Counted from the first letter of the stretch, positions 39,629 through 49,592 are shown. The stretch: 64,000 nucleotides of DNA from Leifsonia poae (GCF_020009625.1 NZ_JAIHLP010000002.1:2914001-2978000), one strand, 5' to 3'. The notes: generated by a model from the letters alone, not told the origin. Numbers and translations are program-made.

Positions 39629-40707
39629 TGCCATCAAGCGTTCCGGCTGTGCGACGACCTGCGTCGCTTTCTAGCCAGATCGGCCTGAGCGAGAAGATCT
39701 TCGCCTCAGGGGAAGACAAGGGTCTCGCTGCCGCCGTCGACGCGGGGCTCATTCTCGTGGAGGAGGGTCTCCACTCGCAGATGCGGTTCGCCGACGTGCT
39801 CGCAGACGTCACGGCGCGCTACCTTCTCGAGGCCGGTGGCAAACGGGTTCGCCCCATGCTCACCCTGCTCACCGCTCAGCTCGGTCAGGGCAACACTCCC
39901 GAGGTCCTCTCCGCTGCCGAGGCGATCGAGATCACTCATCTCGCCTCGCTGTACCACGACGATGTCATGGACGAGGCGCAGATGCGGCGGGGGGTCCCGA
40001 GCGCTCAGTCCGTGTGGGGCAACTCGGTCGCGGTGCTCACCGGCGATCTGCTCTTCGCCCGTGCCAGCAAGATGGTCGCGGCGCTCGGGGAGCGCGCGAT
40101 CAATCTGCAGGCCGACACCTTCGAGCGGTTGTGCCTCGGACAACTCCACGAGACGATCGGCCCCCAGGAGGGCGAAGACCCGATCGAGCATTACATCCAG
40201 GTGCTCGCTGACAAGACCGGGTCGCTCATCGCGGCCGCCGCACAGATGGGCGTCGTGTTCTCGAAGGCGCCGGCTGAGTATGAGAGGCCGGTCGTGGTGT
40301 TCGGCGAGAAGGTCGGCGTCGCCTTCCAGCTCATCGACGATGTGATCGACCTCTCTGCCAAGGGTGTGAAAGAGACCGGGAAGACACCGGGGAACGATCT
40401 GCGCGCCGGAGTGGCGACGCTGCCGTTGCTGCGCCTTCGGGCGAGGGCGCAGACCGATGCGGACGCGCGAGAGCTTCTCGAACGGCTGGAACGCGATGTG
40501 ATCGGCACGGTCGACGACGGCGTGCTCTCTCCGGAGGCGACCTCGGCGATCGCGGCACTGCGCGACCACGAGGTGACGAGGCAGACGCTGGAAGAGGCGC
40601 ACCAATGGGCACGAGAAGCGGTCGAGGCGCTGGCGCCGTTGCCGACCGGTTCGGTGAAGAAGGCCCTGACGCGTTTCGCGGAAACCATCGTGGAACGTTC
40701 GAACTGA
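39628..40707 (+). CDS. Polyprenyl diphosphate synthase (menaquinone side chain)
   Basis: 359 residues from GTG 39628, overlapping the menG stop. Both Asp-rich motifs are present: LYHDDVMDEAQMRRG (first) and QLIDDVIDLS (second), with GGKRVRP upstream. It condenses isopentenyl diphosphate units into a long all-trans chain. Coupling to menG and proximity to menF make heptaprenyl/octaprenyl or longer chain synthesis for menaquinone the likely role. Confidence 0.92.
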   Translation: MPSSVPAVRRPASLSSQIGLSEKIFASGEDKGLAAAVDAGLILVEEGLHSQMRFADVLADVTARYLLEAGGKRVRPMLTLLTAQLGQGNTPEVLSAAEAIEITHLASLYHDDVMDEAQMRRGVPSAQSVWGNSVAVLTGDLLFARASKMVAALGERAINLQADTFERLCLGQLHETIGPQEGEDPIEHYIQVLADKTGSLIAAAAQMGVVFSKAPAEYERPVVVFGEKVGVAFQLIDDVIDLSAKGVKETGKTPGNDLRAGVATLPLLRLRARAQTDADARELLERLERDVIGTVDDGVLSPEATSAIAALRDHEVTRQTLEEAHQWAREAVEALAPLPTGSVKKALTRFAETIVERSN

Positions 40708-40725
40708 GCAAGGAAGACACAACGA

Positions 40726-42084
40726 ATGACCAAATTGCGACTGGCCATCGTCGGCGCGGGCCCTGCGGGGATCTATGCCGCGGACATCCTGCTCAAGGCG
40801 GAGCGGGAGTTCGACGTCTCCATCGACCTGTTCGAGCAGCTGCCGGCGCCGTACGGCCTGGTGCGCTACGGCGTCGCCCCCGACCATCCCCGCATCAAAG
40901 GCATCATCACCGCGCTTCGCGAGGTGCTCGACAGCGGTGAGATCCGATTGTTCGGGAATGTCACCTACGGTCGCGACATCACCCTCGACGATCTCAAGAA
41001 GCACTACAACGCTGTGATCTTCGCCACAGGGGCGATGCGGGACTCCGACCTCGACATTCCCGGTATCGACCTGAAGGGGTCGTATGGGGCCGCCGAGTTC
41101 GTGAGCTGGTTCGACGGGCACCCCGATGTTCCGCGCACCTGGCCGCTCGAGGCGGAGTCGGTCGCGGTGATCGGGAACGGCAATGTCGCCCTCGACGTCT
41201 CGCGCATCTTGGCCAAGCACGCCGACGATCTGCTTCCGACCGAGATTCCGGACAACGTCTACGAGATTCTGAAGAGCTCGCCGGTGACGGATGTGCACGT
41301 CTTCGGGCGGCGTGGCCCGGCACAGGTGAAGTTCACACCCCTGGAGCTGCGTGAGCTCGGCGAGCTGAACGACGTCGACATGATCGTCTACGACGAGGAT
41401 TTCGACTACGACGAGGGTTCCCGAGCGGCCATCGCCAGCAACAAGCAGGTGATGGTGATCGATCGCGTGCTGCAGAAGTGGCGGGAGCGCGAGGTAGGCC
41501 AGGCGTCTCGCCGGCTGCACCTGCACTTCTACGCCAAGCCGCTCGAGATCGTCTCCGACGACGAGGGCGCTGTCGCGGCGATCCGGTACGAGCGAACCGA
41601 GCCGGATGGCGAGGGCGGCGTGCGGGGAACCGGCGATATTCGGGAGATCCCGATTCAGGCGCTCTACCGTGCGGTGGGCTACTTCGGTTCGCCTCTTGAC
41701 GAGATTCCGTTCGACAAGAAGCACGGTGTGATTCCGAACCACGAGGGTCAGGTGCTGCGCAAGGGCGACAATGAGCGCATGTACGGCGTGTACGCGACGG
41801 GGTGGATCAAGCGGGGCCCGGTCGGGCTCATCGGCCACACCAAATCGGATGCGATGGAAACGATCAAACATGTGATCAACGATCAGGGGAATTGGTGGGT
41901 TCCCGCCGACCCCTCCGAGGAATCTGTGGAGAACCTCCTCAAGTCCCGCGGTGTGGAGTACACGAACCTTGACGGCTGGCACAATCTGGACGCGCACGAG
42001 CTGTCACTCGGCGACCAGCGCGGACGCACCCGCGTGAAGGTCGTTCCGCGCGATGAGATGGTGCAGATCTCGAACCCGAAGTAA
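40726..42084 (+). CDS. Ferredoxin-NADP+ reductase (FprA/adrenodoxin reductase type)
   Basis: 452 residues. FAD loop AIVGAGPAGIYAADIL at the N-terminus, LPAPYGLVRYGVAPDH as the family hallmark, the NADP site VAVIGNGNVALDVSRIL and a C-terminal YATGWIKRGPVGLIGHTKSDA. This is the adrenodoxin-reductase-like FprA, supplying electrons to ferredoxins. It starts 18 nt after the polyprenyl synthase stop with AAGGAAG upstream, so it may belong to the same operon. It is a candidate partner for the Rieske oxygenase, by inference only. Confidence 0.93.
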   Translation: MTKLRLAIVGAGPAGIYAADILLKAEREFDVSIDLFEQLPAPYGLVRYGVAPDHPRIKGIITALREVLDSGEIRLFGNVTYGRDITLDDLKKHYNAVIFATGAMRDSDLDIPGIDLKGSYGAAEFVSWFDGHPDVPRTWPLEAESVAVIGNGNVALDVSRILAKHADDLLPTEIPDNVYEILKSSPVTDVHVFGRRGPAQVKFTPLELRELGELNDVDMIVYDEDFDYDEGSRAAIASNKQVMVIDRVLQKWREREVGQASRRLHLHFYAKPLEIVSDDEGAVAAIRYERTEPDGEGGVRGTGDIREIPIQALYRAVGYFGSPLDEIPFDKKHGVIPNHEGQVLRKGDNERMYGVYATGWIKRGPVGLIGHTKSDAMETIKHVINDQGNWWVPADPSEESVENLLKSRGVEYTNLDGWHNLDAHELSLGDQRGRTRVKVVPRDEMVQISNPK

Positions 42085-42172
42085 CCTCCTCCACCGTTCG
42101 ACGTCGCGAGGAGTTGTCCACCGGTCCGCCTCGGCACTGGCCAGGAGGGTGGCCGCCTGCCACGCTGTGTGC

Positions 42173-43162
42173 ATGAAGCAACAGACGAAATGGCAACCGG
42201 ATGTGCTGGGGGCGGGCTTCGAGCAGCTCACGTTGCCGCTCGAGCCGGATGCCGAAGGGGAGGTCGTGGCGACCCTGGTGCGCTACGCACCGGGGCCCCG
42301 CCTTTCCGATGTGCACTTCGAGCGTGATCCTGCGGCGCACACCGATGTTCTCTACGTGCACGGGTGGTCCGACTACTTCTTCCAGAAGGAGCTGGCGGAG
42401 TACTGGCACCGAATGGGAGCGCGGTTCTACGCGCTCGACCTGCGGAAGTACGGGCGAAGCCTGCGCCGCTGGCAGACACCCGGATATGTCGAGAACCTCA
42501 CGACCTACGACGAGGAGATCGAAGCGGCTCTCGCCGTGATCGGGCAGACCGGGGGTCGACGTCTCGTCCTCTTCGGCCATTCGACCGGTGGGCTCACGCT
42601 GAGTCTCTGGGTGAACCGGCATCCGGGGCGGGCGGATGCGCTGGTACTGAACAGTCCCTGGCTGGAATTCCAGGCGCGCTCGGCCGGCCGGGCGGCCTTG
42701 GCCCCGATCGTGGGCTTGCAGGCCCGAGTCGATCCGCGCGCGGCGATGCCGAACGTCGACCTCGGCTTCTATACGCGAACCGTGTCGGCGACGATGGACG
42801 GCGAATGGGACTACGACTTAGACTGGCGCCCCCCGCGAGGCTTCGTCGTGCATTCGGGCTGGCTGAGCGCCGTTCTGGCGGGTCATGCGCAGGTCGCCGC
42901 CGGGCTGGCGATCGACGCACCCGTGCTGACCATGGCCTCGGCGCGCTCGACCATCTCGCCGCGGTGGACCCCCGAGATGATGTCCTCCGACATCGTGCTG
43001 GTCGTCGACGACATCGCCCGTCGGGCGCTCTCGTTGGCGCCGACGGTCACGGTCACCCGCATCGACGGCGCACTGCACGACATCTTCCTGTCGAAGGAAC
43101 CGGTGCGGAAGGAGGCGTATGGGCGAATGACGCGCTGGCTCCGCGGCTATCTCAGCACGTGA
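42173..43162 (+). CDS. Alpha/beta hydrolase (monoacylglycerol-lipase/lysophospholipase-like)
   Basis: 329 residues. VLYVHGWSDYFFQKELAEYW gives the oxyanion strand and LVLFGHSTGGLTLSLW the G-x-S-x-G elbow at ~residue 141; ALHDIFLSK near the C-terminus contains the catalytic His. No signal peptide. The start at 42173 follows the ferredoxin reductase by 88 bp; an upstream extension of the frame is not supported. Substrate unknown. Confidence 0.85.
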   Translation: MKQQTKWQPDVLGAGFEQLTLPLEPDAEGEVVATLVRYAPGPRLSDVHFERDPAAHTDVLYVHGWSDYFFQKELAEYWHRMGARFYALDLRKYGRSLRRWQTPGYVENLTTYDEEIEAALAVIGQTGGRRLVLFGHSTGGLTLSLWVNRHPGRADALVLNSPWLEFQARSAGRAALAPIVGLQARVDPRAAMPNVDLGFYTRTVSATMDGEWDYDLDWRPPRGFVVHSGWLSAVLAGHAQVAAGLAIDAPVLTMASARSTISPRWTPEMMSSDIVLVVDDIARRALSLAPTVTVTRIDGALHDIFLSKEPVRKEAYGRMTRWLRGYLST

Positions 43163-43177
43163 AGCGGGCGAGCCCGA

Positions 43178-43666
43178 TCAGCGGAAGTTGACGAACTGCA
43201 GAGCGACGTCGAGGTCGGCGTTCTTCAGCAGCGCCATAGTGGCTTGCAGGTCGTCGCGGCTCTTGGAAGTGACGCGGAGCTCGTCGCCCTGGATCTGAGA
43301 CTTGACAGTCTTCGGGGCCTCATCGCGGATGAGCTTCGAGATCTTCTTGGCGGCATCCTGCTCGATGCCGTTCTTGATCCCCGCTTCGATGCGGTACTCC
43401 TTGCCGGAGGCGAACGGCTCGCCGGTGTCGAGTGAGCGAAGCGAGATTCCACGTTTGATGAGCTTCGACTCGAACACTTCGAGCACCGCCTTGACGCGCT
43501 CCTCGGTGTTGGCCTTCAACAGCACCTTCTCGCCGCTCCACTCGATGGAAGCGCCGACACCCTTGAAGTCGTAGCGCTGCTCGATCTCTTTGCGGGCCTG
43601 GTTGAGGGCGTTGTCCGCCTCCATCTTGTCGACCTTGCTGACCACGTCAAACGATGAATCGGCCAC
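43178..43666 (-). CDS. YajQ-family nucleotide-binding protein
   Basis: 162 residues from a GTG at 43666, preceded by [28 protein letters not shown] and [17 protein letters not shown] at the start and [18 protein letters not shown] at the end are diagnostic of YajQ. Some members bind cyclic di-GMP or tRNA. Convergent with the hydrolase gene. The -10 TAGACT at 43811-43816 (minus) would give a ~140-nt leader. Confidence 0.93.
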   Translation of the reverse strand: MADSSFDVVSKVDKMEADNALNQARKEIEQRYDFKGVGASIEWSGEKVLLKANTEERVKAVLEVFESKLIKRGISLRSLDTGEPFASGKEYRIEAGIKNGIEQDAAKKISKLIRDEAPKTVKSQIQGDELRVTSKSRDDLQATMALLKNADLDVALQFVNFR

Positions 43667-43892
43667 GGAATCCAACCTCCCAGAAATGAAACAGACGAAG
43701 GGCACCCATGCTCACCCGACACGAATCATGAACGCCATACCGCATCCCGCCGAACGCGAGAATCACTAGCGACACGGGCACGGACAAGCGAGCGACGCCC
43801 ATTCCTTCCAGTCTAAAACCCGGGAGCCCTCGCCCTGATGCACTGCTCTGCCCCAGGCGCTGCCGAATTCAAGAGCGAACGGCCCATGCGTG

Positions 43893-43911
43893 CTAGCATT
43901 CTTTAAGCTAG
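43893..43911. promoter_or_regulatory. Candidate ROK operator upstream of the ROK regulator gene
   Basis: CTAGC (43893-43897) and GCTAG (43907-43911) flank a T/A-rich centre. The reverse complement, CTAGCTTAAAGAATGCTAG, shares TAGCYTAA with the sites in front of the GH36 and ThuA genes. It lies 43 bp before the ROK start. Confidence 0.55.
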
Positions 43912-43954
43912 AACCTTTCATAAGACGCTTTCGCATGAGGTCGAGGGAGTGGAC

Positions 43955-45118
43955 ATGGCATCGGGCGGACTTCGCGCAGGCGGTGATTCCTCCGTCTTGC
44001 GTCGGCTCAACCTGCAGTCGGTCCTTCGCGTGCTTCACCAGGGAGGCGCCCGCACCGTCACTGAACTCGCGTCCGCCGCGCAGATCTCCCGCCCCACCGC
44101 CAAACAGGCCATCGACGATCTGGTGGCGACCCAGTGGATCACCCTGGTCGAACACGAGGCCGCCCGACCCGGAAAGGTGATCGGCCGCCCAGCCCAGGCC
44201 TACGAGTTCCGACCGGACGCAGGCCATGTGCTCGGCGTCGACATCGGAGCCCACAAGGCGGTCGCCTTGATCTGCAACCTCAAAGGGGAGATCTCGGCCC
44301 GCGCGCGCCACCAGCTCGACCCGGGATGGACCTCGGAACGGCGTCTCCGTGCGCTCGACTCGGTGATCGAGGAAGCGTTGGAGCATGTGCCGTCCGGAAG
44401 CGAGGGCATCGACGACGCCGTGATCGCGACACCGGGAGTCGTCGGCATCGACGGGGTCGTCGCACACAGTCCGGTCATCCCCGGCTGGGAAGGTCAAGAT
44501 CTCGGCGCGCACGTCAGCGAACGGTTCGGGTTTCCGAGCCGGGCCGCCAACGACATCGCGATGGCGGCGCTCGCCGAACACTGGCTGGGGGCGGCGAAGG
44601 ATGCGGGGGATGTCGTGTACCTGCACGCCGGCCGTCGCATCGGCACAGCGCTGCTCATCGACGGTCGCCCGCACCGCGGGCATCACGGAGCGGCGACCGA
44701 GATCGGGCTCTGGCGTGGCCTGCAGTGGGCGCCGGCCTACGACCGGTTCCTGCAGTTCACCCACGAGACGAAACCCGATCCCGGCGAGGCGGTCGAGCGC
44801 GTCTTCGCGGCGGCCGCCGCCGGTGACGCTGAAGCCCAGCACCGCATCGACGACTTCGCAGAAGATCTCGCCGTGGGTCTCGCGCCGATCATCGTCGCGG
44901 TGGACCCCGAGCTGCTCGTGATCGGCGGCGGAATGTCTGCGGCCGGGGATGCGATCGCCGACCCAGTTCGCGAACGCATCGACAAAGAGACGCTGTTCCC
45001 CCCGCGCGTCGTGTGCTCGATCCTCGGCGACGAGTCCGTGGCGATCGGCTCCCTCAGGCTGGCGCTCGATCGTGCCGAGGAGCGCCTCTTCACCGGTCTC
45101 GCGCCCGCCGGCGCCTGA
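43955..45118 (+). CDS. ROK-family transcriptional regulator (XylR/NagC type)
   Basis: 387 residues from ATG 43955 (GAGG upstream; a GTG 6 nt earlier is possible). The N-terminal HTH is VLRVLHQGGARTVTELASAAQISRPTAKQAI. The ROK sugar-kinase-like domain has VLGVDIGAHKAVALI and a central IGLW region, but the zinc-binding Cys cluster of ROK kinases (CxCGxxGC) is absent; H-R-G-HHGAATEIG remains. So it is a regulator, not a kinase. It lies at the edge of the alpha-galactoside cluster and probably controls it. Confidence 0.88.
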   Translation: MASGGLRAGGDSSVLRRLNLQSVLRVLHQGGARTVTELASAAQISRPTAKQAIDDLVATQWITLVEHEAARPGKVIGRPAQAYEFRPDAGHVLGVDIGAHKAVALICNLKGEISARARHQLDPGWTSERRLRALDSVIEEALEHVPSGSEGIDDAVIATPGVVGIDGVVAHSPVIPGWEGQDLGAHVSERFGFPSRAANDIAMAALAEHWLGAAKDAGDVVYLHAGRRIGTALLIDGRPHRGHHGAATEIGLWRGLQWAPAYDRFLQFTHETKPDPGEAVERVFAAAAAGDAEAQHRIDDFAEDLAVGLAPIIVAVDPELLVIGGGMSAAGDAIADPVRERIDKETLFPPRVVCSILGDESVAIGSLRLALDRAEERLFTGLAPAGA

Positions 45119-45224
45119 GTGAACCCCGGCACCTGAGCGAACCCCGGCACTCCGGCGTCGGGCGGCTCCCCACCCGGGCACGCCGCGCCGCGGCACCCCC
45201 TCCGCCATGCGCCCCCAGCACGGC

Positions 45225-45304
45225 TGCAGATCGCTGCGGCTGCGGATCGCTGCGGCTGCGGATCGCTGCGGCTGCGGATCAGCGCGGCTGCGGATCGCTG
45301 CGGG
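45225..45304. repeat. 16-bp tandem repeat, five units, at the MFS gene 3' end
   Basis: Unit TGCGGATCGCTGCGGC repeated at 45225, 45241, 45257, 45273 and 45289, with one or two changes in units 1, 4 and 5. Because 16 is not a multiple of 3, each change in copy number would shift the reading frame of the MFS gene, which reads through it on the minus strand. Confidence 0.9.
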
Positions 45305-45325
45305 GCGCCGGATGCGGTTCGGGGA

Positions 45326-46522
45326 GAACACGATCGATCGCGGGCGCGCCACCATCCAGAGTGCGCAGACGGCGAGCAGCTGACAGGATGCCACGACGAT
45401 GCCGAGCGGAAGCGCGGTGCCCAGCCCGAAGAACCCCGCGAGGGGGGAAGCGACCGCCCCGAGCCCGAGTTGTGCGGCACCGAGCAGGGCCGCCGCCGTG
45501 CCGGCGTTGAGCCCGTTGCGCTCCATCGCGAGCCCCTGGAGGCAGGGTGTCGTGGCGCCGAGGGCGAACGTGAAGACCCACAGGGGCCCGAGCACGGTGA
45601 GCAGCGGAGGCTCGGGCGATGTGGCGACCGCCACCAGCGCGAGCGCCGCGAGCGCGGTCACGGCGGTCGACACCCCGATCACACGTCCGGGAGGCACCCG
45701 CTGTGCCAGACGTGCGCCGACCTGCGTGCCGACGAGCATCGTCAGCGCGTGTGAGGCGAAGACCAGACCGTATTGGAACTCCGTCAGTCCGAACACGTCC
45801 TGGAAGAGGAACGATGACGACGAGAGGTAGCAGAACATGCCGGCCCAGAGCAGTCCGCCGGTCAGGAAGAGTCCGACCGAGACGCGGTCGCCGAGCACCG
45901 CGCGAAAGCGGGCCGGGCGACGCGATGCGGGATTCGACGCGGCGACGAGCGTCTCGCCGGTCGAGAGCATCCCGTAGACGCCGACGAAGAGTCCGTAGCA
46001 GGCGAGCGCCACGAAGACGCCGTGCCAGTCCAGCACCCGTAGCAGCAGCGAGCCGAGCATCGGACCCACCGCGATCGCGAGCCCGGAGACGACCGCGAGT
46101 GCGGCGAACATCCGCACCATCGGGCGCCCACGGTAGAGGTCGCGGACCATAGCGAGCGCGAGCACCCCGATCGCCGCCGAGGCGGCGCCCTGCAGGAAGC
46201 GTGTGGCGATGAGCACAGCCACATTCGGCGAGGCCGCGCAGAGCAGAGAGGCGACCACATGCACCCCGATCGCCGCGCCGAGGAGTCGGCGGCGGCCGAT
46301 CGCGTCGCTCCACGGCCCGACCACGAGTTGCCCGATCACCATGCCCACGAGGGCGCCCGTCATGGTCAGTTGGATTGCGGTCGTCGGCGCACCGAAGTCG
46401 GCGGCGATCCGCGGGAAAGCCGGGAGGTACACATCGACGGTCAGTGTGCCGAGGGTCTGCAGGAGGCCGAGCGCGAGCGCGAGGCGGATGCCGTGCCGAA
46501 CGGCGGGTGCGGCGGCGCTCAT
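45326..46522 (-). CDS. MFS drug/sugar exporter (Bcr/CflA type), open past its expected end
   Basis: The 399 residues from ATG 46522 form a complete 12-TM MFS protein: TLTVDVYLPAFPRIAADFG and GMVIGQLVVGPWSDAIGRRRLL in the first half match Bcr/CflA efflux proteins, and the last TM ends LLAVCALWMVARPRSIVF. No stop follows: the frame continues through the 16-bp repeat and then antisense to the ROK gene until 43766, adding ~520 low-complexity Arg-rich residues that look non-coding. I give the homologous part only. The start overlaps the GH36 stop by 4 nt, so it is in that operon. Confidence 0.72.
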
Positions 46523-48726
46523 CCGGCGTCTTCGTCGACAGCGACCCGGAGCAGAACGCCGGATTCCGGCAGCAGGGCGGGAAACTGGAGGCCGACGCTC
46601 TCCAGCATGCGACCGGTGAAACGACGTTCGACGGCGGGGTTCTCCTCCTGTAGCCACGGCGGAAGGTCCGTGCCGGCCAGCACGGAGCTCGGATCGATGA
46701 TGTCGACCCGATACGTGAGATCGGTGTCGAGTCCCCTCAGTCGCAGGCGTTCCATCGGGCTTTCGTCGCTTCGCGCGAGCATCACGACCGAGAACAGGGC
46801 CTCCCGGCGGTCGCGGGCGACGACACCGGTCGTCCACCGCGCGCCGGCGCCGTCGTGCGAACGGATCAGTTCGCCGCTGTGCAGCAGGGGGCGCCACCGC
46901 TTGTAGACGGCAACCCAGCCGGCCAGCTCGGAGCGATCGTGCGGCGAGAGTGTCGTCAGATCCCATTCGATGCCGAGGTGGCCGTACAGTGCCGTGACGG
47001 CACGGAAGCCGAGGGTGTGCATCCTGCCCGTCGTGTGGGAGCGCTCCGAGGCGATGTGGCTGCCGATCAACTCCAGAGGGATCAGCTGGCTGGTCCAGCG
47101 CTGGACGCCCTGGCGTTCGAGCGGGTCGATGCAGTCGGACGCCCAGACCCGGTCGGTGCGTTCCAGGATACCGAGGTCGACCCGCGCCCCGCCCGACGAG
47201 CAGCTCTCGATCTCAAGCGCGGGAAAGAGCGCGCGCACCTCGTCGAGCAGCCGGTAGACGGCCAACGTCTGGGCGTGCACCCCCGGCGTTCCCGAGGGCC
47301 CGCGGCCCGCCTCGACGAGGTCGCGATTGTGATCCCATTTGATGTAGTCGATCTCGAACTCGCTGACGATGGACTGCAGGCGCCCGAGAATGTAGGCGTA
47401 GGCCTCGGGATTCGTCAGGTCGAGCACCTGCTGGGCGCGCGACTCCGGCGGGAGGCGGTCGCCGGTGCGCATGATCCAGTCGGGATGCGCGCGGGCGAGG
47501 TCCGAATCGGGGCTGATCATCTCCGGTTCGAACCACAGCCCGAATCCCATTCCGAGTCGTCGCACCTCGTCGACCAGCGGATGCAGTCCGAGCGGCCACA
47601 CGGTCTCATCGACGAACCAGTCGCCGAGACCTGCACGGTCGTGGCGACGGTTGCGGAACCAGCCGTCGTCGAGGACGAACCGCTCGACACCGACCTCGCT
47701 TGCGACAGCGGCGAGGGCCGTCAGTTTGGCGATGTCGTGGTCGAAGTAGACGGCTTCCCAGACGTTGAGGTTCACCGGGCGAGCGGATCGCGGATGCGCG
47801 GGCCGCTCGCGCAGGAGGGCGTGGAAGTCGTGCGCGAGGGCATCCAGGCCGGTGGCGGTGCCCGCGTAGAGCGTGGGGCTCGCGTAGCTCTCGCCGGGTT
47901 CGAGTGCGATCTCGCCGGGCAGCAGCAATTCGCCGCCGCCGATCAACCGTTGCCCGTCGCTGGTGCGTTCGGCGCGGTAGCGGTGGTTTCCGCTGAAGCC
48001 GAGGTGCACGCCCCAGACTTCCCCTGTGGCGAAATCGAACTCCGCCTCGCCGACGGTCAGCACGGTCGCGGCATCGGGCCCGGTGCGGCCCCGGCGGCCC
48101 TCGCGCAGGTGGCCGCCGATGGTGAACTCGTGTCGCTGCGGCACGCGTTCGCGAGACCAGCGCCCAGCGAGGTCGAAGATCTGAGTGGCCCGGCCGGGAA
48201 CGGGCAGCAGGAGTTCTAGGCCGCCCAGGTCGTAACGGTCGTCTCCGCGGTTGGTGACAGTGGCCGAGAGCTGCAGCACACCGGATGCCGTCAGCTCGAT
48301 TCGAAGGTGCAATCCGAGGGCGGCCGCGCTGTCTTCGGCGTCGAAATGGAGCCGCACGGGACCGGTGACGATGTCGACGTCGGCCGTGCCGGTCATCCGG
48401 GTCTCGGCTGACAGTGGTGCGGCGCCCGCCGAGGTCACCCGGAAGCTGGTCGCCCACGCGCGGCCGCCGCGCGAACCGAGGAGCCCGGGCGTCCCCACCC
48501 AGCCGGTTCGGTTCTCGGGCACCAGGGAGGCCGAGATGGAGTCGTCGATCAGGTTGTCGACGCGAGCGGGGAGGGCAGCGTCGGCCAGCGACCTCACGGT
48601 GTCGGGGTCGACCGCTCCGAGCTCGCGACCCCAGTGCGCGATCGTCGGCAGGCCGCCGCCCCGTGCGTCGATGACGACGGTCGTCGATCCGCCGGTGAGG
48701 CAGAGGAGGTGTTCTCGAATATCCAC
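46519..48726 (-). CDS. Alpha-galactosidase (GH36)
   Basis: 735 residues, standard GH36 length. An N-terminal beta-sandwich precedes the barrel. The catalytic nucleophile Asp is in DYIKWDHNRDL and the acid/base Asp in VWASDCIDPLER; FVLDDGWFRNR and CSSGGARVDLGIL are other conserved barrel elements. No signal peptide, so it hydrolyses imported alpha-galactosides inside the cell. Divergent from the ThuA-ABC operon, with shared candidate ROK sites. Confidence 0.93.
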   Translation of the reverse strand: MDIREHLLCLTGGSTTVVIDARGGGLPTIAHWGRELGAVDPDTVRSLADAALPARVDNLIDDSISASLVPENRTGWVGTPGLLGSRGGRAWATSFRVTSAGAAPLSAETRMTGTADVDIVTGPVRLHFDAEDSAAALGLHLRIELTASGVLQLSATVTNRGDDRYDLGGLELLLPVPGRATQIFDLAGRWSRERVPQRHEFTIGGHLREGRRGRTGPDAATVLTVGEAEFDFATGEVWGVHLGFSGNHRYRAERTSDGQRLIGGGELLLPGEIALEPGESYASPTLYAGTATGLDALAHDFHALLRERPAHPRSARPVNLNVWEAVYFDHDIAKLTALAAVASEVGVERFVLDDGWFRNRRHDRAGLGDWFVDETVWPLGLHPLVDEVRRLGMGFGLWFEPEMISPDSDLARAHPDWIMRTGDRLPPESRAQQVLDLTNPEAYAYILGRLQSIVSEFEIDYIKWDHNRDLVEAGRGPSGTPGVHAQTLAVYRLLDEVRALFPALEIESCSSGGARVDLGILERTDRVWASDCIDPLERQGVQRWTSQLIPLELIGSHIASERSHTTGRMHTLGFRAVTALYGHLGIEWDLTTLSPHDRSELAGWVAVYKRWRPLLHSGELIRSHDGAGARWTTGVVARDRREALFSVVMLARSDESPMERLRLRGLDTDLTYRVDIIDPSSVLAGTDLPPWLQEENPAVERRFTGRMLESVGLQFPALLPESGVLLRVAVDEDAG

Positions 48727-48775
48727 GCGGTCGCGTCCTTTCCCGTCCGCCGACTCTGGCGGTCGTCCCCCACGC

Positions 48776-48823
48776 TAGCCTAAAGAAAGATGGTTGCGAA
48801 AATAGCTTTCATTACTTAGGCTA
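48776..48823. promoter_or_regulatory. Divergent operator region between GH36 and ThuA operons
   Basis: TAGCCTAA (48776-48783) and its reverse complement TTAGGCTA (48816-48823) face outward around a 32-bp AT-rich centre. Each half continues into an A/G-rich stretch (AAGAAAG and, inverted, GTAATGAAAG), like the site before the ROK gene. The arrangement suits one repressor controlling both directions. Confidence 0.6.
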
Positions 48824-48863
48824 CGTTCGATGTCTCTTGAGAAAGGTCAACGGTGATCGGCAG

Positions 48864-49592
48864 ATGATCCGAGCCACAGTGTGGAATGAATTCGTCGAGG
48901 AGAAGATCTACCCCTCGGTCTCCTCGGTGTACCCCGACGGCATACATGTCGTCCTCGCCCAAGCGCTCGGTGACGAACTCGCACAGGAAGTGCAGGTGCG
49001 CACGGCCGTGATGCAGGACGACGAACACGGCCTCACCGACGATGTGCTCGCCGCGACCGACGTGCTGCTGTGGTGGAGCCACCTCGAGAACGACGCCGTC
49101 TCCGACGAGATCGTCGCCCGGGTGCAGCGACGCGTGCACCAGGGGATGGGCCTCCTCATCCTGCACTCGGCGATCCTCTCCAAGGTGGCCAAGACGCTTC
49201 TCGGAACCTCGAACGACGCGACCGGATGGCGGCACGGCGACAAGGAGCACCTCTGGACGATCCTGCCGACGCACCCGATCGCGGCCGGCGTTCCCAACCC
49301 GGTCGTGATCCCGCAGCAGGAGATGTACGGGGAACCGATCGACATTCCGACGCCGGACGAACTGGTCTTCATCAGCAACTTCGAGGGCGGCGAGGTGCTC
49401 CGGAGCGGATGCGCCTACCTGCGCGGTCAGGGGCGCATCTTCTTCTTCGCACCGGGCCACGAGGAGTACCCCGTCTACTTCCAACCCGAGATCCGTCGGA
49501 TCCTCGGCAATGCGGTGCGGTGGGCGGCGGCCGGGCTGCCCGCGCCCGCGCGACCGACCCGCACCGGGGAGTACCCCGCGAGTGGTGGCTGA
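48864..49592 (+). CDS. ThuA-family protein
   Basis: 242 residues from ATG 48864 (MIRATVWNEFVEEK). The ThuA fold is an amidotransferase-like domain: LLWWSHLENDAVSDEIV, MGLLILHSAILSKVAKTLLG and FFFAPGHEEYPVYF are conserved; there is no catalytic Cys. ThuA works with a ThuB dehydrogenase to make 3-keto sugars from trehalose, maltitol and related disaccharides. A Gfo/Idh/MocA gene follows directly, consistent with that pairing. Confidence 0.88.
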   Translation: MIRATVWNEFVEEKIYPSVSSVYPDGIHVVLAQALGDELAQEVQVRTAVMQDDEHGLTDDVLAATDVLLWWSHLENDAVSDEIVARVQRRVHQGMGLLILHSAILSKVAKTLLGTSNDATGWRHGDKEHLWTILPTHPIAAGVPNPVVIPQQEMYGEPIDIPTPDELVFISNFEGGEVLRSGCAYLRGQGRIFFFAPGHEEYPVYFQPEIRRILGNAVRWAAAGLPAPARPTRTGEYPASGG

